Source: Okapia johnstoni (taxonomy: Eukaryota > Chordata > Mammalia > Artiodactyla > Giraffidae). From it: a stretch of 64,000 nucleotides of DNA. The notes below the pieces were generated by a model. It was given only the letters and a program-made list of their open reading frames with translations, had not been told where the DNA came from and did no database searches. Location: assembly GCA_024291935.2 (NCBI GenBank), contig CM044315.1:53728385-53792384 (forward strand), written 5' to 3'. This document shows, in pieces, positions 43,330 to 57,295 of the stretch (position 1 is the stretch's first letter; each line of letters begins with the position of its first letter). The position numbers and the translations under genes are program-made.

Positions 43330-43545
43330 ACCAAGCTGCTTCAGTTGTATCTGACTCTTTGTGACCATGTGAACTGTAGCTTGCCAGGCTTCTCTGTCCA
43401 TGGGATTCTCCAGGGAAGAATATGGAAGTGGGTAGCCATTCCCTTCTTTTGAGGGGATCTTCCCAACCCAGGATGGAAACTGCATCTCTTTTGTGTTTCC
43501 TGCATTGGCAGGCATGTTCTTTACCACTAGCGCCACCTGGCTATT
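43330..43545 (-). mobile_element. Bov-tA SINE
   Basis: Minus orientation: GTACCAAGCTGCTTCAGTTG tail, GGGATCTTCCCAACCCAGGA, head GTTCTTTACCACTAGCGCCA then CCTGG. Full length with scattered changes. Confidence 0.93.
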
Positions 43546-45399
43546 TCAGTGTAATCTGAGTCCACAAAGACAGGCACTATATAAACAGTAATCAGCCTCA
43601 TGGAATACGTCTGTTAATACCATGGAAGAAAAATGCAATATAAACTCTAAGTCTTGCATTCTTAGATTATTACTACTAAAGTATACACTAACATTTTCAT
43701 TTACCAATCTTTTTAGGCATAAATAGTAATCATAATTCTCAAGAGAGGACATGTTTAGCTAGTTTCAACTTCAGGAAATTTCCCTGGACTAGTCTAAGCC
43801 TTTTTGGTAAAGTTTTCAACACCTTTTGTTCCTTTGTATATAATTAGCAACTCCTTTGAAAGCTTGCAAACATTAGAGTTCAGGCTTGTCATAAGGACTA
43901 TTAATGGTTGATAGTCATTTCCCAGTAGTGCATAAGTGAAAAAGCTGTCGTCTTTTGATATAGAAACTTCTTTGCAAGATTTAATTAGCATTTTAAATAT
44001 AAATCTTTTCAACTAAGTCTTATACCTGCTTATTAAAAGCATTCGTATATTTCACTCATTTTATAGTATAAAGATATTTCTGTGAAAAACATTTACATGT
44101 TTTCATGCTGAATATAAAGACTCATATTTTGTTATGAAAAAATATTATGGTAATCTGAGATCAGATAAAAAAGTTTAAAGTTGAGCATATACTATTTTAC
44201 CAGCTATTTGGATAAATCATAATAATGCTAATGTGTACAATCAAGGAAAAATATTTCCTTACACTATTGAGTACTTCTCTAGTGTTCCTCTGCATATTAA
44301 AAAATTGTGTTCAGTATGATTAATTTATGGCTTGTGAGCCATTTTCTAGGAGGTTTGAAGATTTCATTGCGTTTTTCAGCTTTTACGTATAAACTATATG
44401 TTCTTTTTTATTCATCCAGATCCTCTTACTTATACTTACACTGCTAATTTTGTGTTTTACCACAAAAACTTAAAGAGGAGCTAATGTGAATTTTTTCTCC
44501 TTGTAATGAAAAATCTTTAAATTGAAACAAGTAGAAATCTGCAGGAAACATTGCTGTGTGAGTCAGGTCTTCTGGGAGAATTGCAAGCTGGCATTCTGCC
44601 CACATGTGCAGGGTTTCTTAATTTGTTCTACTATAAAAATAATGTGATGTTCTCCCTAGCCATAAGTACCTCACTGGTTGAAATGCAGGAAGTGTAATTA
44701 GACTTGAAGCTGAAAAGGAAGGTACCTTGGAGAGTCCTGGCTCTTATTAGCTTTAGAGCTGGGGACAAACAGATGCCACAGACTATTTGAGGGCTGTTTC
44801 TTGGATGATGCTAATTGTTTATTGTGCTCATTATTCTGTGACATCCTTAGAATCACCCAGGTGGGGAGATGTTAGACTAATACTGCCAGTATTTGTGCTA
44901 AGACAAACTCACCTTTCCACAGTTTAACTCCATTTTGGCCTAGGCAGACGGATTCAAAAGCCTTTCTGAATTTTATGAACAATATTAAGGAATCTCTTGA
45001 CACTGATCTTAGCTTATACAAATGGGGCCTTCAGTAAATTATTACAGATTCTTTCATGTTCCTAGTTCAAACACATAGAGAAAAATGCTTATAAGAAGAA
45101 ATAAGGTCAAGGACAAGCCCACCATTCTCTATGTGAATTTAAATCAATAACCAGACAACTCCTTTGATTCATTGGATGTGATTGCTTATTGACATGTCTT
45201 CCAGTCTCATTCTGAACAACCATTAAAAACTTTTTCTTCAAGTTTAGATGTCTTGTTTAATTTTCTTTAATGTAACTTTGTGTACTTGTTTTTTGAAAGT
45301 GGTGAATGTGATGTCTAGTTTTAGCTCCCCACATGCCAACTACCAATTTTTACGTACCATAGATACAGGTACAGAATAAGAAATTCAATCTTCTTATTG
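43546..45399. other. Unassigned AT-rich sequence, few repeats
   Basis: No gene is recognised. Open frames on the minus strand at 43546-43752 and 43794-44012 are unsupported. The stretch 44530-45030 has more even composition than its surroundings. Confidence 0.45.
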
Positions 45400-45545
45400 G
45401 GGAGGATAAGAGGCTTGTGCAAGCTTCCTGATGGGAAGAACTGGTTGTAGGGAAAACTGGGCCTTGTTCTGGTGAGCAGGGCTGTGATCAGTAAATATTT
45501 AATCCAATGTTCTGCTGATATGTCTGGTTAAACCTCCTGGTAAAG
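45400..45545 (-). mobile_element. Old L1 5'-region fragment
   Basis: GAGGCTTGTGCAAGCTTCCT, then GATGGGAAGAACTGGTTGTA and AATCCAATGTTCTGCTGATA resemble the antisense of a 5' L1M region. It is short and diverged. Confidence 0.45.
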
Positions 45546-45633
45546 GCCATGACATTGAGGGTAGACTGTGTTTCTCCTTCTTACTCCATCCACAGCTGTC
45601 AAGTTCCTCCAGCTGGATGATTTTAAATATGGG

Positions 45634-46273
45634 TATAACCATTGCAAGTAGATGGGGAAACAATGGAAACAGTGACAGACTTTATTTTCTTGGGCTCCAA
45701 AATCACTACAGATGGTGACTGCAGCCATGAAATTAAAAGACGCTTACCCCTTGGAAGAAAAGTTATGACCAACCTAGACAGCATATTAAAAAGCAGAGAC
45801 ATTACTTTGCCAACAAAGGTCCATCTAGTCAAAGCTGTTTTTTTTCCAGTAGTCATGTATGGATGTGAGAGTTGGACTATAAAGAAAGCCGAGCACCAAA
45901 GAATTGATGCTTTTGAACTGTGGTGTTGGAGAAGACCCTTGAGAGTCCCTTGGACTGCAAGGAGATCCAACCAGTCCACCCTAAAGGAAATCAGTCCTGA
46001 ATGTTTCATTGTAAGGACCGATGCTAAAGCTGAAGCTCCAATCCTTTGGCCACCTGATGGAAAGAACTGACTCACTGGAAAAGACCCTGATGCTGGGAAA
46101 GATTGAAGGCAGGAGGAGAAGGGGACAACAGAAGGTGAGATGGTTGGTGGCATCACCAACTGAATGGACATGAGTTTGAGTAAACTCTGGGAGTTGGTGA
46201 TGGACTGGGAAACCTTGCGTGCTGCAGTCCATGGGGTCGCAAAGAGTAGGACACGACTGAGAGACTGAATTAA
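45634..46273 (+). mobile_element. BovB LINE 3' part
   Basis: Sense-oriented and 5'-truncated BovB, starting at GCAAGTAGATGGGGAAACAA and ending at the 3' tail GGACACGACTGAGAGACTGA. A frame of 142 codons (45642-46070) matches the C-terminal part of the BovB protein, with [36 protein letters not shown] and LWCWRRPLRVPWTAR segments. It ends after a one-base insertion near CTGAATGTTTCATTG, which shifts the downstream sequence to another frame. The region covered is the same as at 1-670 and in 57763-58280, so all three can be aligned. It is inactive. Confidence 0.95.
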
Positions 46274-47416
46274 ACAGTGACCAGTTAGGGTATGAATTTA
46301 GACCATAGGTGAGTTCATATGTGTAAGTGTGGTCCAGTTATAATAAATAATAGATATCTTGCAGAACAATCTTTGAACAATTTTCATACAACTGTCTTTC
46401 AAGAAATTAAGCAAATTGTAACTCTTGAAGCAAAAGAAAGAACTAATGTTTTAAAAAGGAAGATATTAGCTATTTATAAGCCACGGTGGTGGAAACCATA
46501 GCCAGTCAAAGACAGTGTTAGGAAAGATATTCGGTAAGGAGGTAATGAATGGAATTACTTTCAGGAGCCTTTAAGGGGTCCCATGGGAAAACTGAGCCAT
46601 TTGATTTCACTGATTTGACTAAAGCATAAAAGCAGAATGGTATGATGTTTGAGGACACAAAAGAGTAATAATATCAAGGAGTGTAAAGAAAATCATTGAA
46701 ATTAAGCCATTGTTAACTCTTCTGTTTGTTCTTTTCAAAACTTTATCTCATTTAAATATTTTTTGTTGGTTCTAACAATAATAGCAAACAATTTTTATTC
46801 TGTATGGTTTATCAAGTTAAGTAAATTTTAACTTTAGGGGAATATCTCCTTTGTTTCACTGAAAATTATATTTTAATGAAGTAACCTATAATTATCACTA
46901 TGCTAGACAAACTACATCTCTTCTGGGGAGTTTATTGAATGGTGATTTCTGTTTTGAATTAGCTATCTGTGATACAACTGCTAGTTGAACAAAAAGATTA
47001 GCCCTTTTATTTTTCTATTTAGTTAACAAAAATTCCAAAATTAGCTAATGTCACAGTTTATCAAACAACAGTAGAAATTTAATGTATACAACTATTATAT
47101 AGTAAATCATGTATTACAATCTAGATGAAGTTACAGAAATAATTTCATTACTGCATCTAATGTATATCATTATAAAATCAAGGTGGCAGTTTTATGTTCT
47201 GAGTGAAATATAATTGAGGAGATATATTTTTGTGATGTAAATCCTACAGTAGTGGTATTGATGATATGCATTAATACATATAATTTACATTTATTGATAT
47301 TGAAGTAATGTTCTATACATAGAAGAAACTGAGGCCCAGAAAGATTGAAGTTTCCAAGGCCAAGCAGCAAAAACCTGAAATTATACATAAGTTCACATAT
47401 ATTGAATTGAGTTAAA
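46274..47416. other. Unassigned; MIR remnant near 47270-47400
   Basis: AGAAGAAACTGAGGCCCAGA and TTTCCAAGGCCAAGCAGCAA fit a MIR core. No gene is recognised. Confidence 0.45.
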
Positions 47417-47426
47417 CAGAAGTAAG

Positions 47427-47695
47427 GAGAAGGAAATGGCAACCCACTCCAGTATTCTTGCCTGGAAAATTCCGTGGATGGAGGAACCTAGTGGGCTGCA
47501 GTCCACAGATTCGCAAAGAGTCAGACATGACTGAGCGACTCCGCTTTCTTTTCTTCTATAGTTTCTTTTGGAGAAGGAAATGGCAACTCACTCCAGCGTT
47601 CTTGCCTGGGGAATCCCATGGACGGGGGAGCCTGGTGGGCTGCAGTCTGTGGGGCTGCAAAGAGTCGGACATGACTAAGCAGCTAACACACACAC
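47427..47695 (+). mobile_element. Full-length BOV-A2 SINE (dimer) with 11-bp duplication
   Basis: Two BovA units in sense orientation (GGAGAAGGAAATGGCAACCC at 47427 and GGAGAAGGAAATGGCAACTC at about 47570) are joined by a CTTTCTTTTCTTCTATAG-type linker. The tail runs into CACACACACA. ACAGAAGTAAG flanks it at 47416-47426 and 47696-47706. This is a complete, fairly young copy. Confidence 0.96.
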
Positions 47696-47734
47696 ACAGA
47701 AGTAAGCACCGTGGCATTTAACAAACGGTTGCAA

Positions 47735-47925
47735 AACATCCGTCCAAGTACCTACCATACACTAGGCGTTTTACATAAATATTCTCCAATCTTTATAACC
47801 TGGTGGAGTAGGTACCATGGGTTTCAAATGAAATAACAGAGCTTCTGAAGGCAAAGGAAATATTCAAAATCACATAGTTAGTAAATGTTAGTGAAAATTA
47901 TTCCTGTAACCTCCTCTTGATCTAG
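47735..47925 (+). mobile_element. MIR-type SINE remnant
   Basis: CCTACCATACACTAGGCGTT, TTTATAACCTGGTGGAGTAG and AAATCACATAGTTAGTAAAT are MIR-type landmarks. Confidence 0.55.
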
Positions 47926-50900
47926 GTTGAAACTGACTCTTTGGGAAGAACACAACATGCTTTTTATTTTTTTTCCTGGAGATGATGATATTTTGGGTAT
48001 GTGAAATAGATAACCTGTTATCTGAAGGGTGAGGGGGGGGAGAAAACAGGAATACTAAAAATAGGTCCCTTATAAGCCTTATTAAATTTCACAGTGTCTA
48101 TTTAATTTTTAAGGAACTAAAATTTTTACACATTTTGGGGTGTTGTTTTCCTGAAAGAGTCAACCAATAAAGATTCAGTGAATCCTTATGGGAAGCCAAT
48201 TCTCTCTCTAATAAAAACTATTTGAAAAAGGTCTTCTAATATTCTTCCCTGTTTGAAAGGCCCTTAGGGGAAAAATTGGGGAAGTGCTTTGATACTGACT
48301 TTGAGGTTTGATATAAGCAACTCACTGTGCCTTCCACAGGACTTAGGAAAATTTTATCGGCAGTTATTCAAATAACTGAATTAAATGGAAAGGAGCAAAT
48401 GTAAAAGTCAACAGATTTAAATTGCACCCTCTAACTACAAAGGAAGGTTCGCATCTGTTTATTTAGATGACAGTCCGTCTTGGTGCCATGCTTTAGGATC
48501 CAAGAGCCTAGGAAAGTGAGATAACAGCGCTCTTGAATTCCACAGGAAGGCAACATGTTTGGAAGAGAATATTCCCAAGCTGTGCTAATATGAAAACATC
48601 TGTCGGTTACAGATTAATTTTCTCCACAGATTTTCTACCTTTGGAAACATCTGCAGCTGAAATGTATTTCTCTAAAATGTAGATTACAGAGGTCAACTAG
48701 TTTATCAGCCATTCTAAGAGCTGGCTGCCTTCCGCAGTACACAGATATAGCTGACATAGCAAGATGAAGTGCAAACCTTCAAACTACGAGCAAAAAGCAG
48801 TTGGGTGAGGGGGAAAGACTTTCAAAAAGAACACATTAGTACTAAAATAATTCAGTCAGAAACTCACTTGAGGTCTGCCACATTATTTCAGGAGAGGAAA
48901 ATCAACCTGTTACTCATATTCAAGAAATGTTTACACCGATTTTCTTCCCCACACACATTTTTCTAGCAAAAACGTACTTCTTCAAACTTACGTAAATAAA
49001 CAAATGAAAATAAATTGGGCAGACAAATGCACTTTGCAGAATCCTTTGTAGGTTTATACTCAAGTATTCAGTGTTTTCAAACGCACATGTATAATAACAA
49101 GTTAGGAAAATGTAAAAGGAGAAATCTATCCAAAGGTCTAATTAAGGTGAACCTTACCAAACAATTAACAATTGCAATTTATTTTAGACTGAGATTTAAG
49201 ACTCAGTCTTGCACACAATTGTCTGAATTTTTGATGATGTCATCAGCATATAATTATAGAAGAATCTATAGTTCTTATTATTTTAATATTCTTATTAAAA
49301 GCTAAATTTGCTGTGAAGCAGTGTCCTTTTCCAATTATCCTCCTTCTTATCTATTCTTCTAATCATTCTCATTTCTTTTTTTCTGATTCCTTTCTGCATC
49401 CAACCCTTATTGTCAGCAAAAAAAAAAAAGAAAGCCTCTTATAAAGCCTCTGCATATTTGGGGATCCTGTTATCTAAATAATTTTTAGGAAGAACATTTT
49501 CTTAAAGCTTGAAATGTTACACTGTAGGAAGGATTCTAATTGAATAGAACTCTTGAGAATCCTTTATAGTTAAAAAATATGAGTAACATAGAAATGAAAG
49601 GTGAGTCTGTAAAATAAATTTCTTGTTATAAGAGTACCACCCATTTTTTGTCATGAGTATTTTCTGTTGTTTTTATATTTACTGGATATATTACCTATCA
49701 TTTTCATAGAACTCCAGAAGTTTAATTTCAGGCTGGAAATCTAAATATCCATCAATATTAATAATTGAGTATTAACTCCCCACCCTGCACTGCTATGTAT
49801 TCTTTATTGTGGAAAGAAGATGTGAAGTTGTAAGGAAAATGCTAACAGCCATAAGCATAGAGCCTCTGTTGAAAACTCTTACCCTTTTTTAAGGTGAAGG
49901 ATTTATAAATAGGAAAAAGAAAAATATTTAGGCATACAGCCAGAATTGAAGGCAGTAGGTTATCTTGGTAAGAAACTGCAAAATAATATTTTACCAGAGG
50001 GTAAAGCAGTACTTTGAAAATTTTCATTGAAACTATAAGGTTTTCTATCTGTAATAAAGGGCTTGGAGATCATTTCAAAAGAGCTTAAAAATAAATAATT
50101 GCAAAAAAAAAAGAAGTCATCTAGAACCAAAGGTCTTAACTTTGAATAGAGAACAGCAAAAGAGAAAAACCAACAAAGAATATCTGTTTTGTCAAATCTA
50201 GCTGCATATGTTGTTAAAGGATTTATCTGGGTAAATAATTGGAAACATTATCATTTTTATCTCTAGACATACACCTTTAAATGGATTAAAGGAATAATTT
50301 TGTTAACCCTAGGAGGATGATAAAAAATGTACTTCATAATGAAGCCATTCATCTTTGAAATATGAACAAAAATATGCTTTACTAAGAAAGCTATCAATGA
50401 AAAGATGAAAGATTATAAGATTTCTGTATGTGAAAATGGTTATTTTTTGTTATGACAACATATCCTCAAAGCTTTCCACCTTGATGTCAGGGTATGTTTT
50501 GAAATATAAGACCTTAAATATTCCTCCATTATGAAATACTGAAGTTTGAACTTAAAATTATATGCTTCTAAAAATATTACTGGAAAGGAAATTTATTTTA
50601 TATCATTACCTATATTGGTAATCTTGAAATATTTCAAGACAAGCCACTTAAAATTAACATATTTGGCTATAATGAAAAGGTTTATCTTCATATGGAACTC
50701 ATATGAAAGCTTCAGTTTCTGAAGCAAGTTTTAGAAAAAACTTCATGCTGAAATTTACATTAGTCTCTTTACTGTTTCCAAATTGGGCCATCTGAAAATA
50801 AAAGAGAATTTTAGTCTTTATATACTTTGTCTTTAAGTAAAAAAATTTCAATTAAAAAAAAACCTGAAGTTTTATTCAGTATTTGTCTTATGATAGAGGA

Positions 50901-51960
50901 AAAAAATTATACAGCCCAAAGAAATGTTGTGAATGCCACGTCAAAAATTTGACATTTCTAAGACTTTTGTGAAATGCTTTAGTAAAGAACGAGAAAATTA
51001 TGTTAAGATTTGTCATAGAGAAAAAAATTCTTTTTAACTTTTGATAAATTAGAATTTTTTTTTCATATTCAGGGATCTTAAACTCTTGAGTAAGGGAGTT
51101 TATTGTGTAATGATCATGGTGCATTTATCTCTCCACCTATGGTGTCAGCATAAGGGTCATCAGGAAAATCCACATTTCCATAAATGTCTCCTCTGGTTGA
51201 TTACCCTCACTAAAAATAGCTGGGCTTGAGCTGACCCTCTGGTAGGTCTCGTCTTATTGAAGGCACTCTTAGTCTTTAAAAACAATTATCTTTTCTTAAA
51301 GACCAGACCCTGTAAAAGCTGACAGCCTATTTCCTTTTAGTTGTCATTTTATATTAATGAATGGAGGGAGGTAGGGAGAGACATCTTTTGTCCTCACTTT
51401 GGTCCTTAGTCTTTATCCCAGGGCAACAAGAAAAAGAGGTAATGCTCACCACTCCTCATTTTTCACACATTTTTATAATTTATTTGATGATTTAACCAAT
51501 AAGATGTACTTATGTTATACTTGTTACTGTCTTGAAGCTTTCAGGATTGTATTCTAAATCTCATATATTGCTATCTGGTGATAGATCCATTTATTTCATT
51601 GACCCAGGCATCTCTCTTTCTAGAGTAATTCACTGATAGATATGATATTGATCCTATATTCTTTTTCATTGTCCTCACAGTAATGTGGCTAAGACCAAGG
51701 TGATATATGATCAAACAAATATTTTATATATACACTGACTTAGTGTTATTAATCCTTTGAATTAGTTCTTGGTGGTAACTTCAGTTAATTTCATATCTTC
51801 TAAGATGCTGTGCATTTCCTGACTATTTCCAGCAATTTCTCATCATTCATAATGGTTATTTTAATGAGTCTATTTAATTAAAGCTTTATGTTTTCACAAT
51901 GGAAAATATTTTTTCAAAGTAAAATAACATAATTTTATTTTATAGTTATAAACATTACTA
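47926..51960. other. Longest stretch without recognised repeats
   Basis: No gene and no confident interspersed repeat is found in about 4 kb. Open frames at 48769-48966, 49015-49305, 49842-50027 and 50888-51124 have no motifs. 48470-48760 has more balanced composition than its flanks and could be a conserved non-coding element or an exon of an unseen gene. The sequence alone does not decide. Confidence 0.45.
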
Positions 51961-51964
51961 TAGA

Positions 51965-52145
51965 GCAGAGGTTTCCACTGAGTGGTCCCTGGACCAGCAG
52001 TGTCAATATAATTGAGAATTTTAAAATGGAAATTTTCAGTTTGACTTCAGACTATGAATAAGAAACTCAGGGTGCCAGTCCCGCAGTCTGTATATTAAAA
52101 CCCTTTCCAGGAGATTATAATTTATGCCAAAGTGTGAGAACTACT
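51965..52145. mobile_element. hAT-Charlie non-autonomous element remnant
   Basis: GCAGAGGTTTCCACTGAGTG with GTCCCTGGACCAGCAGTGTC at one end and GCCAAAGTGTGAGAACTACT at the other form the terminal structure of a MER5-type element. The interior is diverged. Confidence 0.6.
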
Positions 52146-52734
52146 ACTGGGAAAGATATATGAAAAGCACTTTGTCCAGAGATGTATCGTCTCTGCTAAA
52201 CAAGTTTATGAAGGAAGCAAATTTAAACTTATGTGTCCTAATAAACTTCTCAAATTAAGGAATATATTAGCTAATGATATTGACCAGAATTGTTTTTTCT
52301 CCACCTTCCACCCACCAAACAAAAATAAAATAGTGAGGGCAGACTTTTCTAGTGTTTGAAATGATCAGAAGAGGATGATTTTAAAGTCATTTCTAATTTG
52401 AGATAAGAAGACCAAAAACAGTAAAGTATTGCCATGACATCACTACATAAAGTCTAAATAAAATTCAGGCCATGACAGGCCATGGGATTTTTTTCCTGGA
52501 GTTCTTAAATTATAATATAAAACTTATAATGCCATTCCTGTCAAGGCTCAACAGAATGCTTACATTGGATATGGGTTGTCTGCCGGGTGAAAAATAATCT
52601 CCAAATAACTTTTAGTGTTCTTGCTTTATAAAAGTAATGTGCATTATAGTAAAAATTATAAATATCAAACTGAAACCACAGAGAATTCTACTCTATTGTC
52701 TGTTCTACTTTCTTGGTCATTAAAAGTGAATTCC
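52146..52734. other. Unassigned sequence
   Basis: No gene or confident repeat is seen. Confidence 0.5.
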
Positions 52735-53060
52735 CTGCCCGCAAATAACTTAAATGTTGAAGTCCTAAGCACAGTACTTCAGGATGTGACTGTATCTGGA
52801 GATAGGATCTTTAAAGAGGTGATTAAGGTTAAGTGAAATTCTGAGGATGGAGTCTAAGTCCCATATGACTGGTATTTTTATAAGACAAGGTGATTAGGAC
52901 AGGCACAAACACAGAGGAAAGACCATGTGAAGACAGAGATAGAAGAGCAGCATCTACAAGCCAATGAGGGAGGCCTCAGAGGAAATTAAAAATGCTGACA
53001 CTTGATCTTTGAATTCTGTCCTCTAGAACCATGAGGAAGCTACACATACTCTGTCTTCTG
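52735..53060 (+). mobile_element. MaLR LTR (MLT1/MST-type)
   Basis: Ordered landmarks: AATGTTGAAGTCCTAAGCAC, GATGTGACTGTATCTGGAGA, TTTAAAGAGGTGATTAAGGT, CATATGACTGGTATTTTTAT, AAGACCATGTGAAGACAGAG, ATCTACAAGCCAATGAGGGA. An upstream open frame at 52615-52836 runs into it and is not a gene. Confidence 0.75.
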
Positions 53061-53132
53061 AAATAATGTTAATCTTTATCACTCATTAACACTGCATAAT
53101 GAACTGATTTGTGTTTCTCATTTTGTTAGCTT

Positions 53133-53348
53133 GAAGTGAAAGTGTTATTTGCTCAGTCGTGTCTGACTCTCTGCGATCCCCTGGATGATAACTCACCAGA
53201 CTCCTCTGTCCACTGAATTCTCCAGGCAAGAATATGGAGTGGGTAACCATTCCCTTCTCCAGTAACTTCTTCCTGACCCCGGGATTGAACTCAGGTATCC
53301 TGAATTACAGGCAGATTCTTTACCATCTGAGCCACCAGGGAAGCCCTG
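53133..53348 (-). mobile_element. Bov-tA SINE with 8-bp duplication
   Basis: Minus orientation: tail GCTCAGTCGTGTCTGACTCT, body GAATTCTCCAGGCAAGAATA, head TCTGAGCCACCAGGGAAGCC. GTTAGCTT flanks it at 53125-53132 and 53349-53356. A short stray head piece, TTTCCTGGTGGCTCAGAA, follows on the plus strand near 53396-53413. Confidence 0.94.
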
Positions 53349-53356
53349 GTTAGCTT

Positions 53357-56300
53357 AGAATCACAGAATTATCATAGTATAGAACTGTAATAAAACTTTC
53401 CTGGTGGCTCAGAACTCTACTAGACTTGAAAGAAAATCTCCTATGTTATATTTAAGAACTGCTATATTTTAGGCCAATATGTTTTTTAAAATCCTCAAGG
53501 ATACCCCTCACTCCCACTAAAGAAGCCAGAAAGTGTTATCTTCACTAGTTTAAAAAATTGAGAACATAGATAGTGCCAACTTCAAGGGAGAAGCAGAGCC
53601 AAGTAGAGGAGAGATTAAGACTAAGAAAAATATCCTGTTTGACACTGAAACTTTCTTTACTTGGTGGGTCAAGACAAGTTCATGATGATGATACAGAATG
53701 ATATAGTTTCATTGAATCTTTCCATCTTTGTGCTGTGGCTTGGAACAGGAAGAGATCTAGGGACAATGTATAAAGTTATATTCCAGAGACGGGTCCTAGT
53801 TAGCCCAGGTGTTTGGGTAAATCCTTCATCAATTTTGGTACTTAAGTGCTTCTAGTAGTTAAACTATATGCTGTGATATACAGATGTTTTCAAGTCTCTA
53901 GGATCTAATCCAGGACTGCAACATGCAACTTTTCAGATTGCTCAGTTGTTCAATTTGCAGCTGCTCGAGAATGCCTGGCTGTAAGAGCAAGGTAGGGCTT
54001 CATTCAACCCACATTTGCTCACCAAGCTGTAATCCCTGGCATTGAGCCACACCTTTTCTTATTTTATTTGAAGACTTCTTACTGATTTGCAGCAGCCCAG
54101 TTGAAATCAACTGGTGTAATCATCTGCTACTGCTGCTATTGACAGCGTGAATTGGTTAAATTCCAAAGACACAGAATAACTAAAAATCTGGTTTTACAGA
54201 GGGAAGCAGGATTATTCTGTAACTAACTTATGGGTTTTAGTTTAAGAAGTTTTTTTGTTTGTTTGTTTTAATTAGAGACCTGCTTTAGCACAATTAAAGC
54301 AAATAAACACAACAGAGAGGAGAATAACAATCACCGCTAGGATTTATTTTTCTCAAACCTCATTATAAAATAATGTTTACTAGATAGTCCTTATAAAGGC
54401 ATATCAATTTATTCATATTTTTCTTTGTGATTTAGTAAAAAAATATATGTATTTTATATGGAAAAGAAAAATTTTCTGTGGACACCAGATGTTTTCCTGG
54501 AAATCAATATCTTCAGGATATTTCCTTGTGTTATTATGATACTGCTTTGCCACAGAATAAAACCCCACATTTTCTAGTGTTGACCATTTTTTAATTGAAG
54601 ACACTTGAAACTCTAGGAAGCTAACACACATAAGAAGTAGATCTGACAGCTTCAGCTCAGCTTATTGAAAGCAAATTCACATCCTTTCAATACTTTTTGG
54701 AACAGTCTAATTATAAAATTAGGTTGACGTAAATAAAAGGAAGAATTAATAATGGAGATCACATACCATAAGGTAGAAGAATCAGACAATGTTGGCTTGT
54801 AAGTATGAAGACTGACCACCAGGAATGTAGTTAAAGAAGATAGAGACCCACAAACCTCATAGACAAGGAGAGAAAATGAGAAATTGGTGATTGTAGAGCA
54901 TAAAATTAATGAGCAGCATAATTGTTTTACACTCAAACACGAGTACTTTTTTAATTTTATTTTCTACTTTGTATATCATTTCTGAGTATGGTATTGCATT
55001 TTTCTATCTTCCTATATTAAAAAATGTACTTCCATAGAGTGCTTTGAGATCCTTAGAAGAAAGGTATTATCTAAGTGAAAATTAATGTCATCTAAAAGCT
55101 GCCTTAATGACTTTATAAACAATAGTGAAATGGTTGCCAATTTAGTTCTAAATAGGTATAAATCATTCATGTGAATAACCAAGTGAATTAATTGTAGAAG
55201 AATAGTTCAGCATGCACCAAATCTATTAGGATACTTGAACACAGCTGCAACTCAGAGGATAAACTAGATTAGAATACTGTTTGTAGAAAATAGCAAATCG
55301 AAGCACTCTTTGAGGCAATTAACAAAATCAGAGCATCCTTTGAAGCAAATAAGCATGAAAAATGCCTTTTTTACTCTGATTTTTCCAATTGCCTAATTTT
55401 GCTACTGTCTTGAGTGTCTTGGATTATGTTCAAAGCCCAACACAACAGAGCTTCTGTCATACAGATGAGATTTTGTTTTGTTGTGAACTATTCAACCACA
55501 ACTAAATGTACATTTTCAACCATAGCAATGACGAATATGAACTATTATAGTAACACCCACTACAGTTTGACTCACTAAGTGATATTACGCATCCTATGCT
55601 CCTTGTATTTTTCCATTGGTTGAGGTCAGGGGTATGAGCCAGTTGAGGGGGAAACTATAGAAAATTATTAACAAAACAATAAATTATGGTAATATTTTCA
55701 TGTATATACTAGGTTGTTTGAGATATGCACCGAGCCTTTATATACATTATCTTAATTGTATGTAACTACTCTATGAATCAGTAAAGGTATATATCATTTT
55801 TTATATTTTAAAGAGAAGAAAATAAACCATGTATACTAATTAACTGGTGCAGTCACATAGTGAGACAATTGTACATCAAAGATTTAACCTAATGTTTTGT
55901 TTTTTAATTTTTAGGAATCTTCAGTTTGCCTTATTATCCACTTTGCCCAATCAATCAACCCTTTGTAACAGTATCTGGTTCTTCTAAGCCTGTTTAGCAT
56001 CCTCATCTACTTTATTATCAAACTCGCCCCCTTCTTTTCCATGACTCTGGCTGCAATGGCTCATCCTTCTGCTTGCCTTTCTCCCATGGCTTTAACATCT
56101 TGGCTGATTAAAGTTGAGCTTCTCTTAGCTTTCTGCCAATCAACTTTTAAGAATGAGTCAAAAACAATATTATTTTGGGCTCACCATAAGGACTTAACCT
56201 AATGTTTGTATTACAAAACATTTCTACTAACTCATGATACAATAAAATTTCTCTTTTTAAATATTCTGCAGTTATTTTTTCTTGTCAACAAATATTTTAA

Positions 56301-57295
56301 CTCTACACTGCAAAACAATCCTTAGATATAATGTTTTGCCATGGGCTCTATATATTTAATATATTATTTCTATATTTATTTTCAAATCTGAAACTCAAAT
56401 TACTTTGCAAACATAAATTTTATTCTATAAATGTAGGTAAATTGACTCTTGCACCAAACAAAATGCTCAAAACATACTATTTGTCCTTTCTCTTTTACAT
56501 CTTTACGGATGCATAAGAACTGAGAGGCATAGCAATAAAAAATATGTCTGAGACATAAAATACAGGTTCTGTTGTCTTTGAGTATGAAACATTGGTAAAG
56601 CCTTAAGGGTAGCCCAACTTCTACTAACCTCATAAGGTTTTTTCAGGAAGATGAATAAAGAACAAATTAAGTAGAAAAAGAGAAACAACATTGACTATGT
56701 GGGAACAAGTGAGAATGGATGTTTGTGGCCGTGTTGGTTTATTGTGCAATCACAACCTTAGATAATGTAAATTGTTGCCTACATTTGTTCCACAAACTGC
56801 TCTTCTCAGCAGCATGGCCAGGAGTGTCTTACTGAAATTTGAAATGGATACAGCCTGTATCTGTCAGAATGGGCTAAATAAATTACACTGAAATATTATA
56901 TAGGAACTTTAATTTTCAGTGATTTAACCAAGTTTTATTTTTTGTTCTGTGTCTGCCATGGTAAATAAAGGAGCTTTGCTCATTGTAGACTGAGAGATTT
57001 TGAAAACAGAGCAGCCTGTCTGTCTGGAGGGAAAAGAGAGCATGCTTGACAGGGTTTCCAACCAAACAGGAAGTGACACATCACTTCTGGTCATAACACA
57101 TGCCTCTGCTTATTATACTTCCTGGGCCCCTTGTAGCTGGATTGTTACAGTAGTATTTAGTGAATAGCACTATTGTCTATAGCACAACAATACTAGTCTG
57201 TTGTTAGGATAATCCACAGCACTGTGTCTTGGGAAACCATAAAGTTTAAAAGGACAAGTAATTAATTCAAGAGAATATGTTAATATCTGTCACTT
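53357..57295. other. Unassigned, repeat-poor sequence
   Basis: About 3.9 kb without a gene or confident repeat apart from the stray SINE piece noted with the preceding element. Open frames at 53661-53855, 54413-54631, 54652-54936 and the overlapping set at 56331-56691 are short, lie on both strands and lack motifs. Confidence 0.45.
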
